Counted from the first letter of the stretch, positions 43,487-53,538 are shown. The stretch: DNA of 64,000 bases from ZC4RG29 sp035304385 (GCA_035304385.1 DATGQD010000059.1:10212-74211); one strand, 5' to 3'. Program-made: numbers and translations. Notes: a model not told the origin generated them from the sequence alone.

Positions 43487-44008
43487 TTACTTTGCCTTTC
43501 CCAATTGGTCGGGCACGAAGTCCAGCGATACCGAATTCATGCAGTATCTTTTGTACGTGGGCGCCGGGCCGTCATTGAAGACGTGGCCGAGGTGTGAATC
43601 GCAACGCGAGCAAAGGACTTCGTCGCGTATCATATTGTGAGAAGTATCCTTCCGATACCAGACGCTGCCCTTACGGGACGGTTCGAAGAAGCTTGGCCAT
43701 CCGCAATTGCTGGCAAACTTGGCGTTAGATCGAAACAGTTTGTTTCCACAGACAGCACAATAATAGGTGCCCCGGATATCGATGTTCCAATACTGTCCGG
43801 TGAAAGCACGTTCAGTTCCCTGCTCACGGGCGACGTGGTAGAGGTCCGGCGGCAGAATCTTTTTCCAAACGGCGTTGGACACCTTCAGGTGCGTGGTGTC
43901 CGTGTTCGAATAATACGGATTGTTGTTTCGCGCCGGATTTGGCTTGAGCGACTGGCTGAGCGCCGGCAAGCTCACGAGCAGGAACAGGCAGGGGATGAGT
44001 GCTTTCAT
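43487..44008 (-). CDS. msrB: Peptide-methionine (R)-S-oxide reductase, secreted
   Basis: MsrB of 173 residues that repairs methionine-R-sulfoxide in proteins. Signal peptide MKALIPCLFLLVSLPALSQS implies a periplasmic location. Zinc-binding pairs CAVC and CSRC are present, GWPSFFEP and GHVFNDGP mark the substrate site, and the catalytic Cys is in RYCMNSVSL. I use the ATG at 44008, which begins the signal peptide, not the in-frame ATG at 44041. Confidence 0.94.
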   Translation of the reverse strand: MKALIPCLFLLVSLPALSQSLKPNPARNNNPYYSNTDTTHLKVSNAVWKKILPPDLYHVAREQGTERAFTGQYWNIDIRGTYYCAVCGNKLFRSNAKFASNCGWPSFFEPSRKGSVWYRKDTSHNMIRDEVLCSRCDSHLGHVFNDGPAPTYKRYCMNSVSLDFVPDQLGKAK

Positions 44009-44162
44009 AATAGGGTGCGTCGGGTCTACCAGACAAAACAACGATGAATAAGCCTGGGTTCAAAGCGGAAGTGAATTTTAAGGGGCGGACGAGGGCTGTG
44101 CGCCTGTAAACCTTTTCCCGGCGATCGCCGACTGGAAGGTTGGAAAACCATCCAACAGAACC

Positions 44163-44195
44163 TTTGCATTTTTTCAGGGAATTCATCATAGATTG
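44163..44195 (+). promoter_or_regulatory. Possible promoter of the fructan locus regulator
   Basis: TTTG at 44163-44166, 22 bases, then TAGATTG at 44189-44195, a partial match to TAnnTTTG. A start near 44203 would leave about 23 bases before the ATG at 44226. Confidence 0.35.
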
Positions 44196-44225
44196 TAAGG
44201 ACCTCGGGGAAAGGAGAGCCAGCCT

Positions 44226-47000
44226 ATGAGAAAGGGAACATTTAGCAGAGGTCTGTTCAGAGTATGCCTCCTGGCATTGGTGGCGCTGACGCTCACGGAT
44301 TGCAATCGGGTCCAAAATTCAATTAAGTATCGTATTGGTTTTTCGCAGTGTACAGGCGGCGACGCGTGGCGCAGGCAGATGCTTGTGGCCATGCAGGGAG
44401 AGCTGGCCTTCCACCCGGAAATGGAACTGATCTACCGGGATGCTGAGAACAGCAGCGAACAACAAATCCAGGACATAGAATACTTTATCCAGAGCAAGGT
44501 CGACCTGCTCATCGTATCGCCGAATGAGACTGAGCCCATTACCCCCGTGGTGGAAAAGGCTTTTCAAAATGGCATTCCCGTCATCGTTGTCGACCGGAAG
44601 ACGAGTTCCAGCATGTACAGCGCCTACATCGGTGGCGACAACTATGAAATAGGGCGGCTGGCAGGCGAATACATTGCTGAGTTGCTGGGTGGAAAAGGCT
44701 CCTTTGTGGAGATATGGGGGCTGCGCGGCTCGTCTCCTGCGATCGAGCGGCACCGCGGACTTTGGGACGTGCTGGCCAACTATCCGGAGATCCGCTCCGC
44801 CGGAGAGATCGATGGCAAATGGGAACTTGACACGGCCAAGGCGCAGGTCAGAAAACGCATCCGCGATTTTCAACCCTTCGACCTGGTCTTTGCCCATAAT
44901 GACATTATGGCCTATGGCGCTCACTCGGTGTGCCAGGAGATCCTTCCCGACCAAAATATCCGGTTTATGGGAATCGACGCCCTACCGGGGCCGGGTGCCG
45001 GCATCCAATTCGTTGACGACAAGATCCTGACCGCGAGCTTCCTTTATCCCACCGGTGGAGAGGAGTCCATCCGTACTGCGAATCAGATCCTTAACGGCCT
45101 CCCATATCTCAAAGAAAATATCCTGCACAGTACGGTGGTCGACGAGAAGAATGTCCGGGTGATGAAACTGCAATCCGACAAAATACTAAGTCAGCAGAAG
45201 GACATTGTTCGGCAGCAGCAAAAGATCAATGAGCAAATTCAAACTTATTACAGCCAGCGCATACTCATATATATATTGCTGGCGAGTCTCGTGATCATGA
45301 TCATCGTCGGCGCAATCGCCACACTTTCGTGGCGTGAAAAGAATGAGATCAACAAACGGCTGGAAGCCAAAAACCGACAGATTGTTGAGCAACGGAATAC
45401 CATTGCCGAGATGGCCGAGCGCGCCGACAAAGCCCATCAGGAAAAGGTGAAATTCTTCACCTATATCTCTCACGAATTTAAAACCCCGCTCACCCTGATT
45501 ATGGGCCCGGTAGACGAAATGCTTGAGCGCAAGGCGGATATCAAGTTTAACCCGCGCGAAAACCTTCTCCTTATAAAGAAGAACGCCATCCGACTGCTGA
45601 GACTGGTGAACCAACTGATGGATTTCAGAAAGATAGAGGACCGGAAGATGATGCTTCACGCGTCGGAAGTCGATCTCATTCATTTTATCAGCGACGTGAT
45701 GGGCGCCTTTGAACGGGTGGCGGCGAAACGCAAGATCGATTTCCGGCTGATCACCGAACTGCCCAGATTATACGTCTGGCTGGATCCGGATATGTTCGAC
45801 AAGGTGATTTTCAACTTGTTGTCCAATGCCTTCAAATTTACCAACGACCGGGGGCGTATCCACATTACCGTATCCCTGGATGAGCCTCAGCGGAATGCCA
45901 TAATCGTAGTGGAGGACAACGGCCTCGGCATGTCAACGGACCATGTCAACCGGGCATTCGACCGGTTTTATACCGGGGAGAATTTCAGCGGCACGGGCAT
46001 CGGGCTGTCGCTCTCCAACGAGTTTATACAACTTCATCACGGCCATCTGGCGCTCAATAGCGAAAAGGGCAGGGGAACGCGATTTTGCATTACGCTTCCG
46101 CTGGGAAGCGCTCATTTTGAAGAACAGCAATTGGTTTCCGGCCGTGACGGATGGGTTCGCAATAAAGACTTTGACTTCCTCAATGAGGCGGTCGAGGCGG
46201 AAGTGAAAAACGGAATAGAGGAGGCTATTCTCCAGAAGGATCACACCCTGCTGCTGATCGACGACAACGCGGAACTGCGCACGTTTCTCAAGAGCAGGCT
46301 GGAGACATTCTATAATATAGTAGACGCCGCGGACGGACCCACCGGGCTTCATATGGCTTTTGACGTGGTTCCCGACCTGGTGATTTGCGATGTTATGCTG
46401 CCCGGCAAGGACGGCTTCGAGATCGCCCGGACACTCAAAGAGGATTTGCGGACATCGCACATCCCGGTGATTATCCTTACTGCAAAAGGATCTATGGAGC
46501 ACAGGATCGTCGGCGTGCGATCAGGAGCGGACGAATACATAACCAAACCCTTTGTGTTCGAATACCTGCTGGAGCGCACCAAGGCGTTGATCCGGGGAAG
46601 AGAAGTACTCAAGGAGCATTACACGCAATATATCGTCAACGCTGAGGCGGTTGCATCCTCGCCGGGCGGGCTGGACAAGAAATTTATCAGCGAGTTTACC
46701 GCGCTGATCGAGAAGAATATCGCCAACCCCGATTTGCAGGTCAGCACGATCTGCCAGGAGCTGGGTATGTCGCGGGTTCAGCTGTACCGCAAGGTCAAGG
46801 CACTGTTGGGCTACAGCGTCAATGATTATATCGTCAGCGTCAGATTGAGAAAGGCGAAGTACATGCTCTTGCACGGCGACAAAACCATTAGCGAGATTGC
46901 CTGCGATGTTGGCTTTTCGTCGCCCACCTACTTTTCGACAGCCTTCAAGTCGCGGTTCAAAGTGTCTCCCAGTGAGTTCAAGCAGCGGAATGTCGTCTGA
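44226..47000 (+). CDS. Hybrid two-component regulator with periplasmic sugar-binding domain (HTCS)
   Basis: One-protein two-component system of 924 residues. An N-terminal hydrophobic segment ending in LTLTDC is followed by a LacI/ribose-binding-type periplasmic domain (about 33-330: KYRIGFSQCTGGDAWRRQM, GIPVIVVDRKT, FAHNDIMAYGAH, FMGIDALPGPG). A membrane helix (about 345-368) leads to a HisKA domain with His416 (YISHEFKTPL), an HATPase (DNGLGMS, GTGIGLSLS), a receiver with Asp722 (VICDVMLPGKDGF) and an AraC-type HTH (ISEIACDVGFSSPTYFSTAFK). This is the layout of the Bacteroides fructose-sensing regulator BT1754, so fructose is the likely ligand. It controls the downstream locus. The putative lipobox has Asp before Cys, which is atypical. 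Confidence 0.93.
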   Translation: MRKGTFSRGLFRVCLLALVALTLTDCNRVQNSIKYRIGFSQCTGGDAWRRQMLVAMQGELAFHPEMELIYRDAENSSEQQIQDIEYFIQSKVDLLIVSPNETEPITPVVEKAFQNGIPVIVVDRKTSSSMYSAYIGGDNYEIGRLAGEYIAELLGGKGSFVEIWGLRGSSPAIERHRGLWDVLANYPEIRSAGEIDGKWELDTAKAQVRKRIRDFQPFDLVFAHNDIMAYGAHSVCQEILPDQNIRFMGIDALPGPGAGIQFVDDKILTASFLYPTGGEESIRTANQILNGLPYLKENILHSTVVDEKNVRVMKLQSDKILSQQKDIVRQQQKINEQIQTYYSQRILIYILLASLVIMIIVGAIATLSWREKNEINKRLEAKNRQIVEQRNTIAEMAERADKAHQEKVKFFTYISHEFKTPLTLIMGPVDEMLERKADIKFNPRENLLLIKKNAIRLLRLVNQLMDFRKIEDRKMMLHASEVDLIHFISDVMGAFERVAAKRKIDFRLITELPRLYVWLDPDMFDKVIFNLLSNAFKFTNDRGRIHITVSLDEPQRNAIIVVEDNGLGMSTDHVNRAFDRFYTGENFSGTGIGLSLSNEFIQLHHGHLALNSEKGRGTRFCITLPLGSAHFEEQQLVSGRDGWVRNKDFDFLNEAVEAEVKNGIEEAILQKDHTLLLIDDNAELRTFLKSRLETFYNIVDAADGPTGLHMAFDVVPDLVICDVMLPGKDGFEIARTLKEDLRTSHIPVIILTAKGSMEHRIVGVRSGADEYITKPFVFEYLLERTKALIRGREVLKEHYTQYIVNAEAVASSPGGLDKKFISEFTALIEKNIANPDLQVSTICQELGMSRVQLYRKVKALLGYSVNDYIVSVRLRKAKYMLLHGDKTISEIACDVGFSSPTYFSTAFKSRFKVSPSEFKQRNVV

Positions 47001-47046
47001 TTTGGAACGAAAATTAAACCTCAATACGATTTTTAAGGTCGTCCGG

Positions 47047-47069
47047 GCCGCTGTTTAGCGGCTTTTTTT
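47047..47069 (+). terminator. Rho-independent terminator after the HTCS gene
   Basis: Stem GCCGCT (47047-47052) / AGCGGC (47057-47062), loop GTTT, followed by seven T (47063-47069). Separates the regulator transcript from the transporter and SusCD genes. Confidence 0.88.
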
Positions 47070-47070
47070 G

Positions 47071-47140
47071 GAAGCGTTTCCCGCAAAAATGCGCTTCCTG
47101 CAAACGTTTGAAGCCCTTGCAAAGCACCTTTTCGCGTTTG
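47071..47140 (+). promoter_or_regulatory. Candidate HTCS operator: three CGTTT motifs at exact 30-base spacing
   Basis: CGTTT occurs at 47075-47079, 47105-47109 and 47135-47139, each exactly 30 bases apart, about three helical turns. The middle copy is inside a perfect ten-base palindrome CAAACGTTTG (47101-47110), and the first is in an inverted repeat GGAAGCG (47070-47076) / CGCTTCC (47092-47098). The set lies just upstream of the TAnnTTTG element of the transporter gene. Assignment as the HTCS binding site is inference. Confidence 0.5.
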
Positions 47141-47196
47141 GACCATTTTTGAAAATCATTGATACCCTTCGGCACGTCGCCGGCAGGCCCATGGGA

Positions 47197-47204
47197 TAGT
47201 TTTG
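47197..47204 (+). promoter_or_regulatory. TAnnTTTG promoter element of the MFS-Sus operon
   Basis: TAGTTTTG matches the Bacteroidota -7 element fully. No good TTTG lies 19-21 bases upstream, as expected for a promoter that depends on an activator. The start would be near 47211, about 12 bases before the ATG at 47223. Confidence 0.55.
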
Positions 47205-47222
47205 GATCGTGACTATTGCAAC

Positions 47223-48581
47223 ATGGGCATGAGAAAAGTTTTCATTTGGGCCGCTATCATCGCGTTGGGGGGATTTCTTTTCGGGCTCGACACGGCGGTC
47301 ATTTCGGGTGCTGAACAGACGATTCAGCAGCTGTGGGAATTGGACGTCTTCGAGCACGGGCTTACGGTGTCGATCGCACTGATCGGTACGGTTGTGGGCG
47401 CCATGCTCGGCGGAATACCGACGGATCGTATAGGCCGAAAAAAGACCCTGTTCTGGATTGCCGTACTTTTCCTCGTGTCGGCAATTGGTTCGGCACTGGC
47501 CATCGATTGGTATAGCTTTTTGTTATTCCGCTTTGCGGGCGGGCTGGCCGTCGGGTGCTCTTCCGTTACAGCGCCCATGTACATCAGTGAGTTGTCGCCC
47601 GCGTCGCATCGTGGGCGCCTGGTGGCCATGTTCCAGTTCAACGTGGTGTTGGGCATCCTCGTAGCCTTTGTATCCAACTACCTGCTCCAAAACCTGGGTG
47701 ATAATGCCTGGCGGTGGATGCTGGGGATCATAGCCTTCCCTGCCGCGATATTCCTTGTGCTAATCCTTTTCATTCCGGAGAGTCCTCGCTGGCTCATCGT
47801 TAAGCGGCGGCTCTATGAAGAGGCAAAGGAGATCCTCGAACGGATTAACCCCAAGACGGCCGAAAAGGAATTTCAATCGATACTCGCCAGTAGCAGTGAA
47901 AACGGGCAAGCCGACGGATCGGCGCGACTCTTCACGTCACGCTACGCTATGCCGATAACGCTTGCGGTGTTATTCGCCGTCTTCAACCAGGTGTCCGGGA
48001 TCAATGCGATCATTTACTATGCACCCCGGATTTTCGAAATGACCGGGTTGGGAACGGATTCAGCCCTGTTATCAACCGTCGGTCTTGGCATCGTCAACTT
48101 CATCTTCACCCTGCTGGCCATGAATTTCATCGACCGCTACGGACGGCGGACGTTAATGATGATCGGGTCTGTCGGCGTCATTGTCACCCTGGCCCTCGTA
48201 GCAAACGCCTTTTACACACAGAATTTCTCGAACTACCTCGTCCCGGTATGCCTGTTCGTTTACATCGCCTTCTTCGCCTTCTCGCAGGGCGCGGTGATAT
48301 GGGTGTTCATATCTGAGATTTTCCCCAACGAAGTACGTGCCAAGGGTCAGGCGCTCGGAAGTTTTACACACTGGATCATGGCCTCGCTTATCGCTTTTGC
48401 TTTTCCCTGGATCACGGAAAAGCTGGGCGGCGGAAATACGTTCATGCTGTTTTCTGGAATGATGGTTTTACAACTGCTCTTTGTGTGGCGCATTATGCCT
48501 GAAACGAAAGGTAAGACGCTTGAACAAATGAACGTGGCCACGGTAGAGGCGCCACCGGGAAAGGTGCCTGTGAATAAATGA
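47223..48581 (+). CDS. MFS sugar porter, likely fructose importer
   Basis: Inner-membrane transporter of 452 residues with twelve hydrophobic helices and sugar-porter signatures: GGFLFGLDTAVISGA in helix 1, DRIGRKK between helices 2 and 3, PESPRWLIVKRR after helix 6, NQVSGINAIIYYAPRIF in helix 7, DRYGRR and PETKGKTLEQ at the end. In fructan loci of this layout the porter brings free fructose into the cytoplasm for the kinase. The start at 47223 (MGMRK) or 47229 (MRK) is preferred over a TTG at 47202, because the promoter lies at 47197-47204. It is followed by SusC after 60 bases. Confidence 0.92.
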   Translation: MGMRKVFIWAAIIALGGFLFGLDTAVISGAEQTIQQLWELDVFEHGLTVSIALIGTVVGAMLGGIPTDRIGRKKTLFWIAVLFLVSAIGSALAIDWYSFLLFRFAGGLAVGCSSVTAPMYISELSPASHRGRLVAMFQFNVVLGILVAFVSNYLLQNLGDNAWRWMLGIIAFPAAIFLVLILFIPESPRWLIVKRRLYEEAKEILERINPKTAEKEFQSILASSSENGQADGSARLFTSRYAMPITLAVLFAVFNQVSGINAIIYYAPRIFEMTGLGTDSALLSTVGLGIVNFIFTLLAMNFIDRYGRRTLMMIGSVGVIVTLALVANAFYTQNFSNYLVPVCLFVYIAFFAFSQGAVIWVFISEIFPNEVRAKGQALGSFTHWIMASLIAFAFPWITEKLGGGNTFMLFSGMMVLQLLFVWRIMPETKGKTLEQMNVATVEAPPGKVPVNK

Positions 48582-48641
48582 ACGCGACATGATAATACCT
48601 ATTGATATGAAAAAGATGCGTTACTCCAAACCAAATGATGT

Positions 48642-51600
48642 ATGAAGGGAAAAATTCTACTCATTTATAAGTACGCCGGAAGGCTACTGCTGATGACGTG
48701 CTTAATTGCGGGCGCTGGCCATGCATATGGCCAAGAGCGTCAGATCACCGGAACGGTTAAGGATGACACAGGTCAGCCTTTGCCGGGTGCCAACATTGTT
48801 GTAAAGGGAACCACGGCAGGTACTACTACTAACTTCGACGGTTCCTATCAACTCGTGGTGGAATCTCCAGAGAGCGTCCTGGTCTATTCGTTCGTCGGCT
48901 ATCAGTCGCAGGAAATCGTGGTGGGCAATCAAACGACGATTGATGTGTCGCTGGCAATGGATCTTGGGACGCTTTCGGAGATCGTGGTCACGGGTTATGC
49001 AACCGAACGGAAGGCCGACCTTACCGGCGCTGTTTCGGTGGTTGAACTGACACCGATCCAGAACAACGTAAGTGGAAACCCCATGCAGGCTTTGCAGGGT
49101 CGTGTGGCTGGCTTGTACATCGAAAAGAACGGCGGCGCACCGAACGGTGAAAACAGCCGCATTCTCATTCGTGGTTCAAACACGCTGGGTAACACCGACC
49201 CGCTCTATATTATTGACGGGGTCCCTACCAAACGACCTGAGGTGTTCCAGAGTTTGGCGCCGGGTTCGATTGAATCTATCCAGGTGTTGAAAGATGCCTC
49301 CGCAGCTTCCATTTACGGATCGCGCGCTTCCAATGGCGTGATCATCGTGACCACCAAGGACGGGAAGTCTCAATCGGGCGAGCGACTCACCCTCACGCTC
49401 AACTCAAACGTTTCGATCCTCTCCGAAAAGCCTCAGCGCGTGAAAATGCTTAACGCGGAAGACCGCGGTCGCGCACTGTGGCGCGGGGCCGTGAACGACC
49501 GCACAGAACCGAACTCAGCGTTGTATACGTTCGATTGGAATGGAGATTTCGATAACCCGGTGCTTCATGGGGTTACGGTTAATCCTTTTGTTGGCGGCGA
49601 TCCGCTTGTGCCGGCCGGCGACACAGACTGGCAGGAAGAATCGTATAAGACGGCGTACGTCACCACCAATGACCTTACCATTGCCGGTGGCACGCCGAAC
49701 AGTTCACTGCTGGTGAACCTGGGTCACGTCAAGAACTCCGGAATACTGGTCCACACAAACTATGAGCGCTTCTCTGCACGGGTAAACGCCAACACCAGCC
49801 TGTTCAACAACAAGCTAAAATTCGGAATCAATAGCGAACTGGCAACGTCAAACGAGCGCCTTGCCTCTAACGACCTCGGTGGAACAGCCGTTCCCTTCCT
49901 GGCCATTTCGCTTGCACCGACGCTCCCGGTATATCGAACAGACGGTGCATTTGCCGGACCACTTGGCGCCGGATACTCCGACAGGAACAACCCCGTGCAC
50001 ATGCAATACATCAATCGGTGGGATAACGTGGCCCGTTCCTTCGTGTTTGGTAACGTGTATGCCGAGGCGGAATTGGCGAAAGACCTTTTCATTCGCAGTA
50101 GCCTCGGTGTCGATTATGCGAACATCAATTCGAGAAACATCGAGTTGGCCTTCCAGGAGGGATTCCTGGGTAGGGATATTAACAGCCTTAATCGCATCAC
50201 AAATAGCCAGCTAACCCTAACGTGGTCGAACACCGCGCGCTATCAGCTGGTCAAAGGAAAGAGCACGTTTAATTTCCTGGCCGGTATTGAGGCTATCTCT
50301 CACGACCTCGACGAATTCGGCGCATATCGTGAAGGCTTCTCCAGCCAGACGCGTGATTTCTTCTACCTCGACGCCGGTACGGGACGAACTACTGTGATGG
50401 GCCGCGGAACAGGTAACCGGCTGCTCTCACAATTCGGAAAAATAAACTACTCATTTGACGAAAAATATCTGGCGTCTGTCACGCTGAGACGTGATGGTTC
50501 GTCACGGTTCGGTGAGGAGAACAAGTACGGCTTCTTCCCCGCAGTGACCGTGGGTTGGAGAATTGTCAACGAGCAGTTCATGCAAGATGCAGACTTCGTT
50601 TCCGATCTGAAGTTGCGCGCCGGTTTAGGACGTGTGGGCAACCAGGACATTGGTGATGTCGCTCGTTTCGGACTGTTTGAAACACGGTATGGTACAATCG
50701 CCGGCGCATACACCAACATCGGTACAGCGTATGATCTCAACGGCAACGACACGGGAATACTACCCTCGGGCTTTGTGGCAGTGCAGGGCGCTAACCTGGG
50801 CCTGAAGTGGGAATCCACCCAGGAACTGAACGTCGGTGTTGATTTCGGTTTCATGAATGACAGGTTGTACGGTTCGTTCGATTACTTTACCCGCGAGACG
50901 ACCGATATCCTTATTCGTCCGCCCATCGCGTCTGCTATCGGTGAAGGCCAGCTCCGTTGGGTAAACGGTGCCACCAAGGAAAACAAGGGCTTTGAACTGG
51001 TGTTGGGCTATCGTGGCGAGGTTAACGGAATAACCTACAACGTTACCGGTAACCTCGGTCGATTCCGCGACAAGATTACCGAGTTGCCGGAGGAAGTGCG
51101 TACAGCCTATCCCGGTAACGTCGAAAAGACAATCCTGGGGCAATCGCAATATTCGCTGTTCGGGTATCGTACCGACGGCCTCTTCCAGACACAGGAAGAA
51201 GTTGATGCGCACGCCAACCAGGTCGGCAAAGGGATCGGCCGGATCAAGTATCTTGACCTTAACAACGACGGTGAGATCAATGCCCTCGACCAGGACTGGC
51301 TCGGCGTTACACTTCCGGCATTTGAATACGGCATCCGTATCGATGTTGCATACCGCAATTTCGATCTCTCCATCTTCGGTTCCGGTATAGCCGGAAGGTC
51401 GGGAGCGGATCCTACGGCCACACTCCACAACCGCCTCGCCGTGAACCAGAACAACGCGGTGAGCGTGTTGGATGCCTGGACGCCCCAGAACCCGACTTCA
51501 AGAAGGCCCATGCTGTCGCTGGTGGACGCGAACAACGAGGGTCGCAGCTCCGATTACTTTATCGTGAACACGTCTTATTTCAAGATGCGGAATATCCAAC

Positions 51601-51788
51601 TGGGTTATACCCTGCCGCAAGGTTCGCTAAGTGCGATCAGCGTGGAATCCCTACGGCTCTATGTGATGGGCGAAAACCTGTTCTGGTTCAACTCAGACGA
51701 GTTCCTGGGTCCCGACCCGGAGCGCACTTCGCTGAACCAGATTCCCATTCCGACGTCGGTAACCTTTGGACTTAATGTGACATTCTAG
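48642..51788 (+). CDS. SusC/RagA family TonB-linked outer-membrane protein
   Basis: TonB-dependent transporter of 1048 residues. Signal peptide (cleavage near AYGQE), carboxypeptidase-regulatory-like domain about residues 33-115 (GTVKDDTGQPLPGANIVVKG, DGSYQL), the SusC signature region (LSEIVVTGYATERKADLTGAV), plug with 'ILIRGSNTL', 'SIESIQVLKDASAASIYGSRASNGVIIVTTK', and a 22-strand barrel ending in FGLNVTF. It imports oligosaccharides with the SusD partner encoded four bases later. The context (GH32 enzymes, fructokinase) points to fructo-oligosaccharides. Confidence 0.96.
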   Translation: MKGKILLIYKYAGRLLLMTCLIAGAGHAYGQERQITGTVKDDTGQPLPGANIVVKGTTAGTTTNFDGSYQLVVESPESVLVYSFVGYQSQEIVVGNQTTIDVSLAMDLGTLSEIVVTGYATERKADLTGAVSVVELTPIQNNVSGNPMQALQGRVAGLYIEKNGGAPNGENSRILIRGSNTLGNTDPLYIIDGVPTKRPEVFQSLAPGSIESIQVLKDASAASIYGSRASNGVIIVTTKDGKSQSGERLTLTLNSNVSILSEKPQRVKMLNAEDRGRALWRGAVNDRTEPNSALYTFDWNGDFDNPVLHGVTVNPFVGGDPLVPAGDTDWQEESYKTAYVTTNDLTIAGGTPNSSLLVNLGHVKNSGILVHTNYERFSARVNANTSLFNNKLKFGINSELATSNERLASNDLGGTAVPFLAISLAPTLPVYRTDGAFAGPLGAGYSDRNNPVHMQYINRWDNVARSFVFGNVYAEAELAKDLFIRSSLGVDYANINSRNIELAFQEGFLGRDINSLNRITNSQLTLTWSNTARYQLVKGKSTFNFLAGIEAISHDLDEFGAYREGFSSQTRDFFYLDAGTGRTTVMGRGTGNRLLSQFGKINYSFDEKYLASVTLRRDGSSRFGEENKYGFFPAVTVGWRIVNEQFMQDADFVSDLKLRAGLGRVGNQDIGDVARFGLFETRYGTIAGAYTNIGTAYDLNGNDTGILPSGFVAVQGANLGLKWESTQELNVGVDFGFMNDRLYGSFDYFTRETTDILIRPPIASAIGEGQLRWVNGATKENKGFELVLGYRGEVNGITYNVTGNLGRFRDKITELPEEVRTAYPGNVEKTILGQSQYSLFGYRTDGLFQTQEEVDAHANQVGKGIGRIKYLDLNNDGEINALDQDWLGVTLPAFEYGIRIDVAYRNFDLSIFGSGIAGRSGADPTATLHNRLAVNQNNAVSVLDAWTPQNPTSRRPMLSLVDANNEGRSSDYFIVNTSYFKMRNIQLGYTLPQGSLSAISVESLRLYVMGENLFWFNSDEFLGPDPERTSLNQIPIPTSVTFGLNVTF

Positions 51789-51792
51789 GAAC

Positions 51793-53538
51793 ATGAAAAC
51801 GACAACAATGAAATCGAAATACCTATCACTGTTGCTTTGTGGCAGTCTCGCAGGTCTGTTTGGTTGCAAGGATTACCTTGAGTTTCAGCCAAAGGGCACG
51901 CTTACCGAAGAGGAGGTACTTTCCGCCGACAACGTAGACAACCTGGTAACGGCGGCGTATGCAGCTATTGGTAACGACCACTGGGATCAGTCCATAACGA
52001 GTATGTGGGTGTACGGCAGTGTCCGTTCAGACGACGCCTATAAGGGTGGCGGCAGTGTACAAGACCAGTTCGTTATCAATCAGCTGGAGCAGTACAACCT
52101 CACACAGGCCGATGTCGGATCGTATTTGCCGCTGACATGGACCAATCTGTATGAATCCATATCACGCGCCAACTTTGCGCTTAAAGGCCTGAGTGCACTG
52201 ACTGAGGACGAGTTCGAACTGAAGAACGTGCGTATGGGTGAAATGCGATTCCTTCGCGGACACTCGCACTTCATAGCGAAAGTGATGTGGAAACACATTC
52301 CGTATATCGATGAAACGATGACGCGCGAACAGATCCTCACGGTGTCGAACAGAGATCTGACCAGCGACGAGCTCTGGGACAAAATTGCGGAAGACTTCCA
52401 GTACGCCGTGGATAATCTTCCGGTCGATCAGCCGGAAGTCGGACGCGCGAACAAGATGTCGGCAATGGCGTATCTCGCCAAGGTGCGGTTGTATCAGGCG
52501 TATGAACAGGACGACAACCATAACGTGATCGCCATCAACACCACGCGCCTCAATGAGGTCCTCGATCTTACGGAGCAGGTGATCATGTCCGGGAAATACG
52601 ACCTTCAACCCGACTTCGGCGAGAATTTCCTGTACGGCTACGATAATGGACCTGAATCTGTGTTTGCCGTCCAGTTTTCGATAGACGACGGTACGTCGAT
52701 AGGCCGGTTGAGCATGTCGACGAGCCTCAACTACAGCCTCGCTCCGCAGTATGGCTGTTGCTGGTTCCACCTGCCTTCACAGAACATGGTGAACGCGTTT
52801 CAAACGGACAATGACGGGCTGCCGCTGTTCGATTCGTTCAACGACTTCGAGTTGGATGACGACGACCTGACGCCTGCAGGCGTAGGAGTTGATCCGCGCA
52901 TCGACCACACCATAGGCATTGCAGGTCACCCGTTCAAGTATCAACCTGATATCCTCTACTCGCACGACTGGGAGCGGATCTCAGCGTTGTACGGCAGCTT
53001 TGGGAATATGAAGGAACAGCAGGCCGCAGATTGCCCCTGCTTCCGGAAAGTCGGGCCGTTCTTTGGTTCGAGCAAGAATATCGATATCATCCGGTATGCA
53101 GACGTTCTCCTCTTCCGGGCGGAAGCACTCATCGAGCTGGGGCGGCATGATGAAGCGCTGCCGCTGATCAACGAACTTCGGACGCGCGCCAAGAATAGCA
53201 CGGGACGTACAAAGCACGCCGACAACACCGATCCTTCCAACTACAGGATTTCGGAGTACATCGACGGCGTCAACATCGACTGGACTCAGGAAAACGCGCG
53301 TGAAGCACTGCGGTGGGAACGGCGGCTTGAGTTCGCCATGGAAGGTCCAAGATTCTTCGATCTTGTACGTTGGGGTATTGCTGCGGAGACGTTGAATGGA
53401 TACCTCGACAAAGAGAAGACCAGACGGACGTTCCTTGCGTCGGCGCAGTTTACAAAGGGACGGGACGAATACTACCCCATCCCTCAACGTGAGATTGATT
53501 TCACAAAGGGTTTGTACAAACAAAACCCTGGGTACTGA
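51793..53538 (+). CDS. SusD/RagB family nutrient-binding outer-membrane lipoprotein
   Basis: Surface lipoprotein of 581 residues that forms the lid over the SusC barrel. Lipobox LFGCKDYLEFQPKG, TPR-like helices (AYLAKVRLYQAYEQD) and the C-terminal SusD pattern (ALRWERRLEFAMEGPRFFDLVRWG .. YYPIPQREID) are present. Starts four bases after susC, so the pair is coupled. A strong hairpin follows its stop codon. There is no SusE/F-like gene after it. Confidence 0.95.
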   Translation: MKTTTMKSKYLSLLLCGSLAGLFGCKDYLEFQPKGTLTEEEVLSADNVDNLVTAAYAAIGNDHWDQSITSMWVYGSVRSDDAYKGGGSVQDQFVINQLEQYNLTQADVGSYLPLTWTNLYESISRANFALKGLSALTEDEFELKNVRMGEMRFLRGHSHFIAKVMWKHIPYIDETMTREQILTVSNRDLTSDELWDKIAEDFQYAVDNLPVDQPEVGRANKMSAMAYLAKVRLYQAYEQDDNHNVIAINTTRLNEVLDLTEQVIMSGKYDLQPDFGENFLYGYDNGPESVFAVQFSIDDGTSIGRLSMSTSLNYSLAPQYGCCWFHLPSQNMVNAFQTDNDGLPLFDSFNDFELDDDDLTPAGVGVDPRIDHTIGIAGHPFKYQPDILYSHDWERISALYGSFGNMKEQQAADCPCFRKVGPFFGSSKNIDIIRYADVLLFRAEALIELGRHDEALPLINELRTRAKNSTGRTKHADNTDPSNYRISEYIDGVNIDWTQENAREALRWERRLEFAMEGPRFFDLVRWGIAAETLNGYLDKEKTRRTFLASAQFTKGRDEYYPIPQREIDFTKGLYKQNPGY

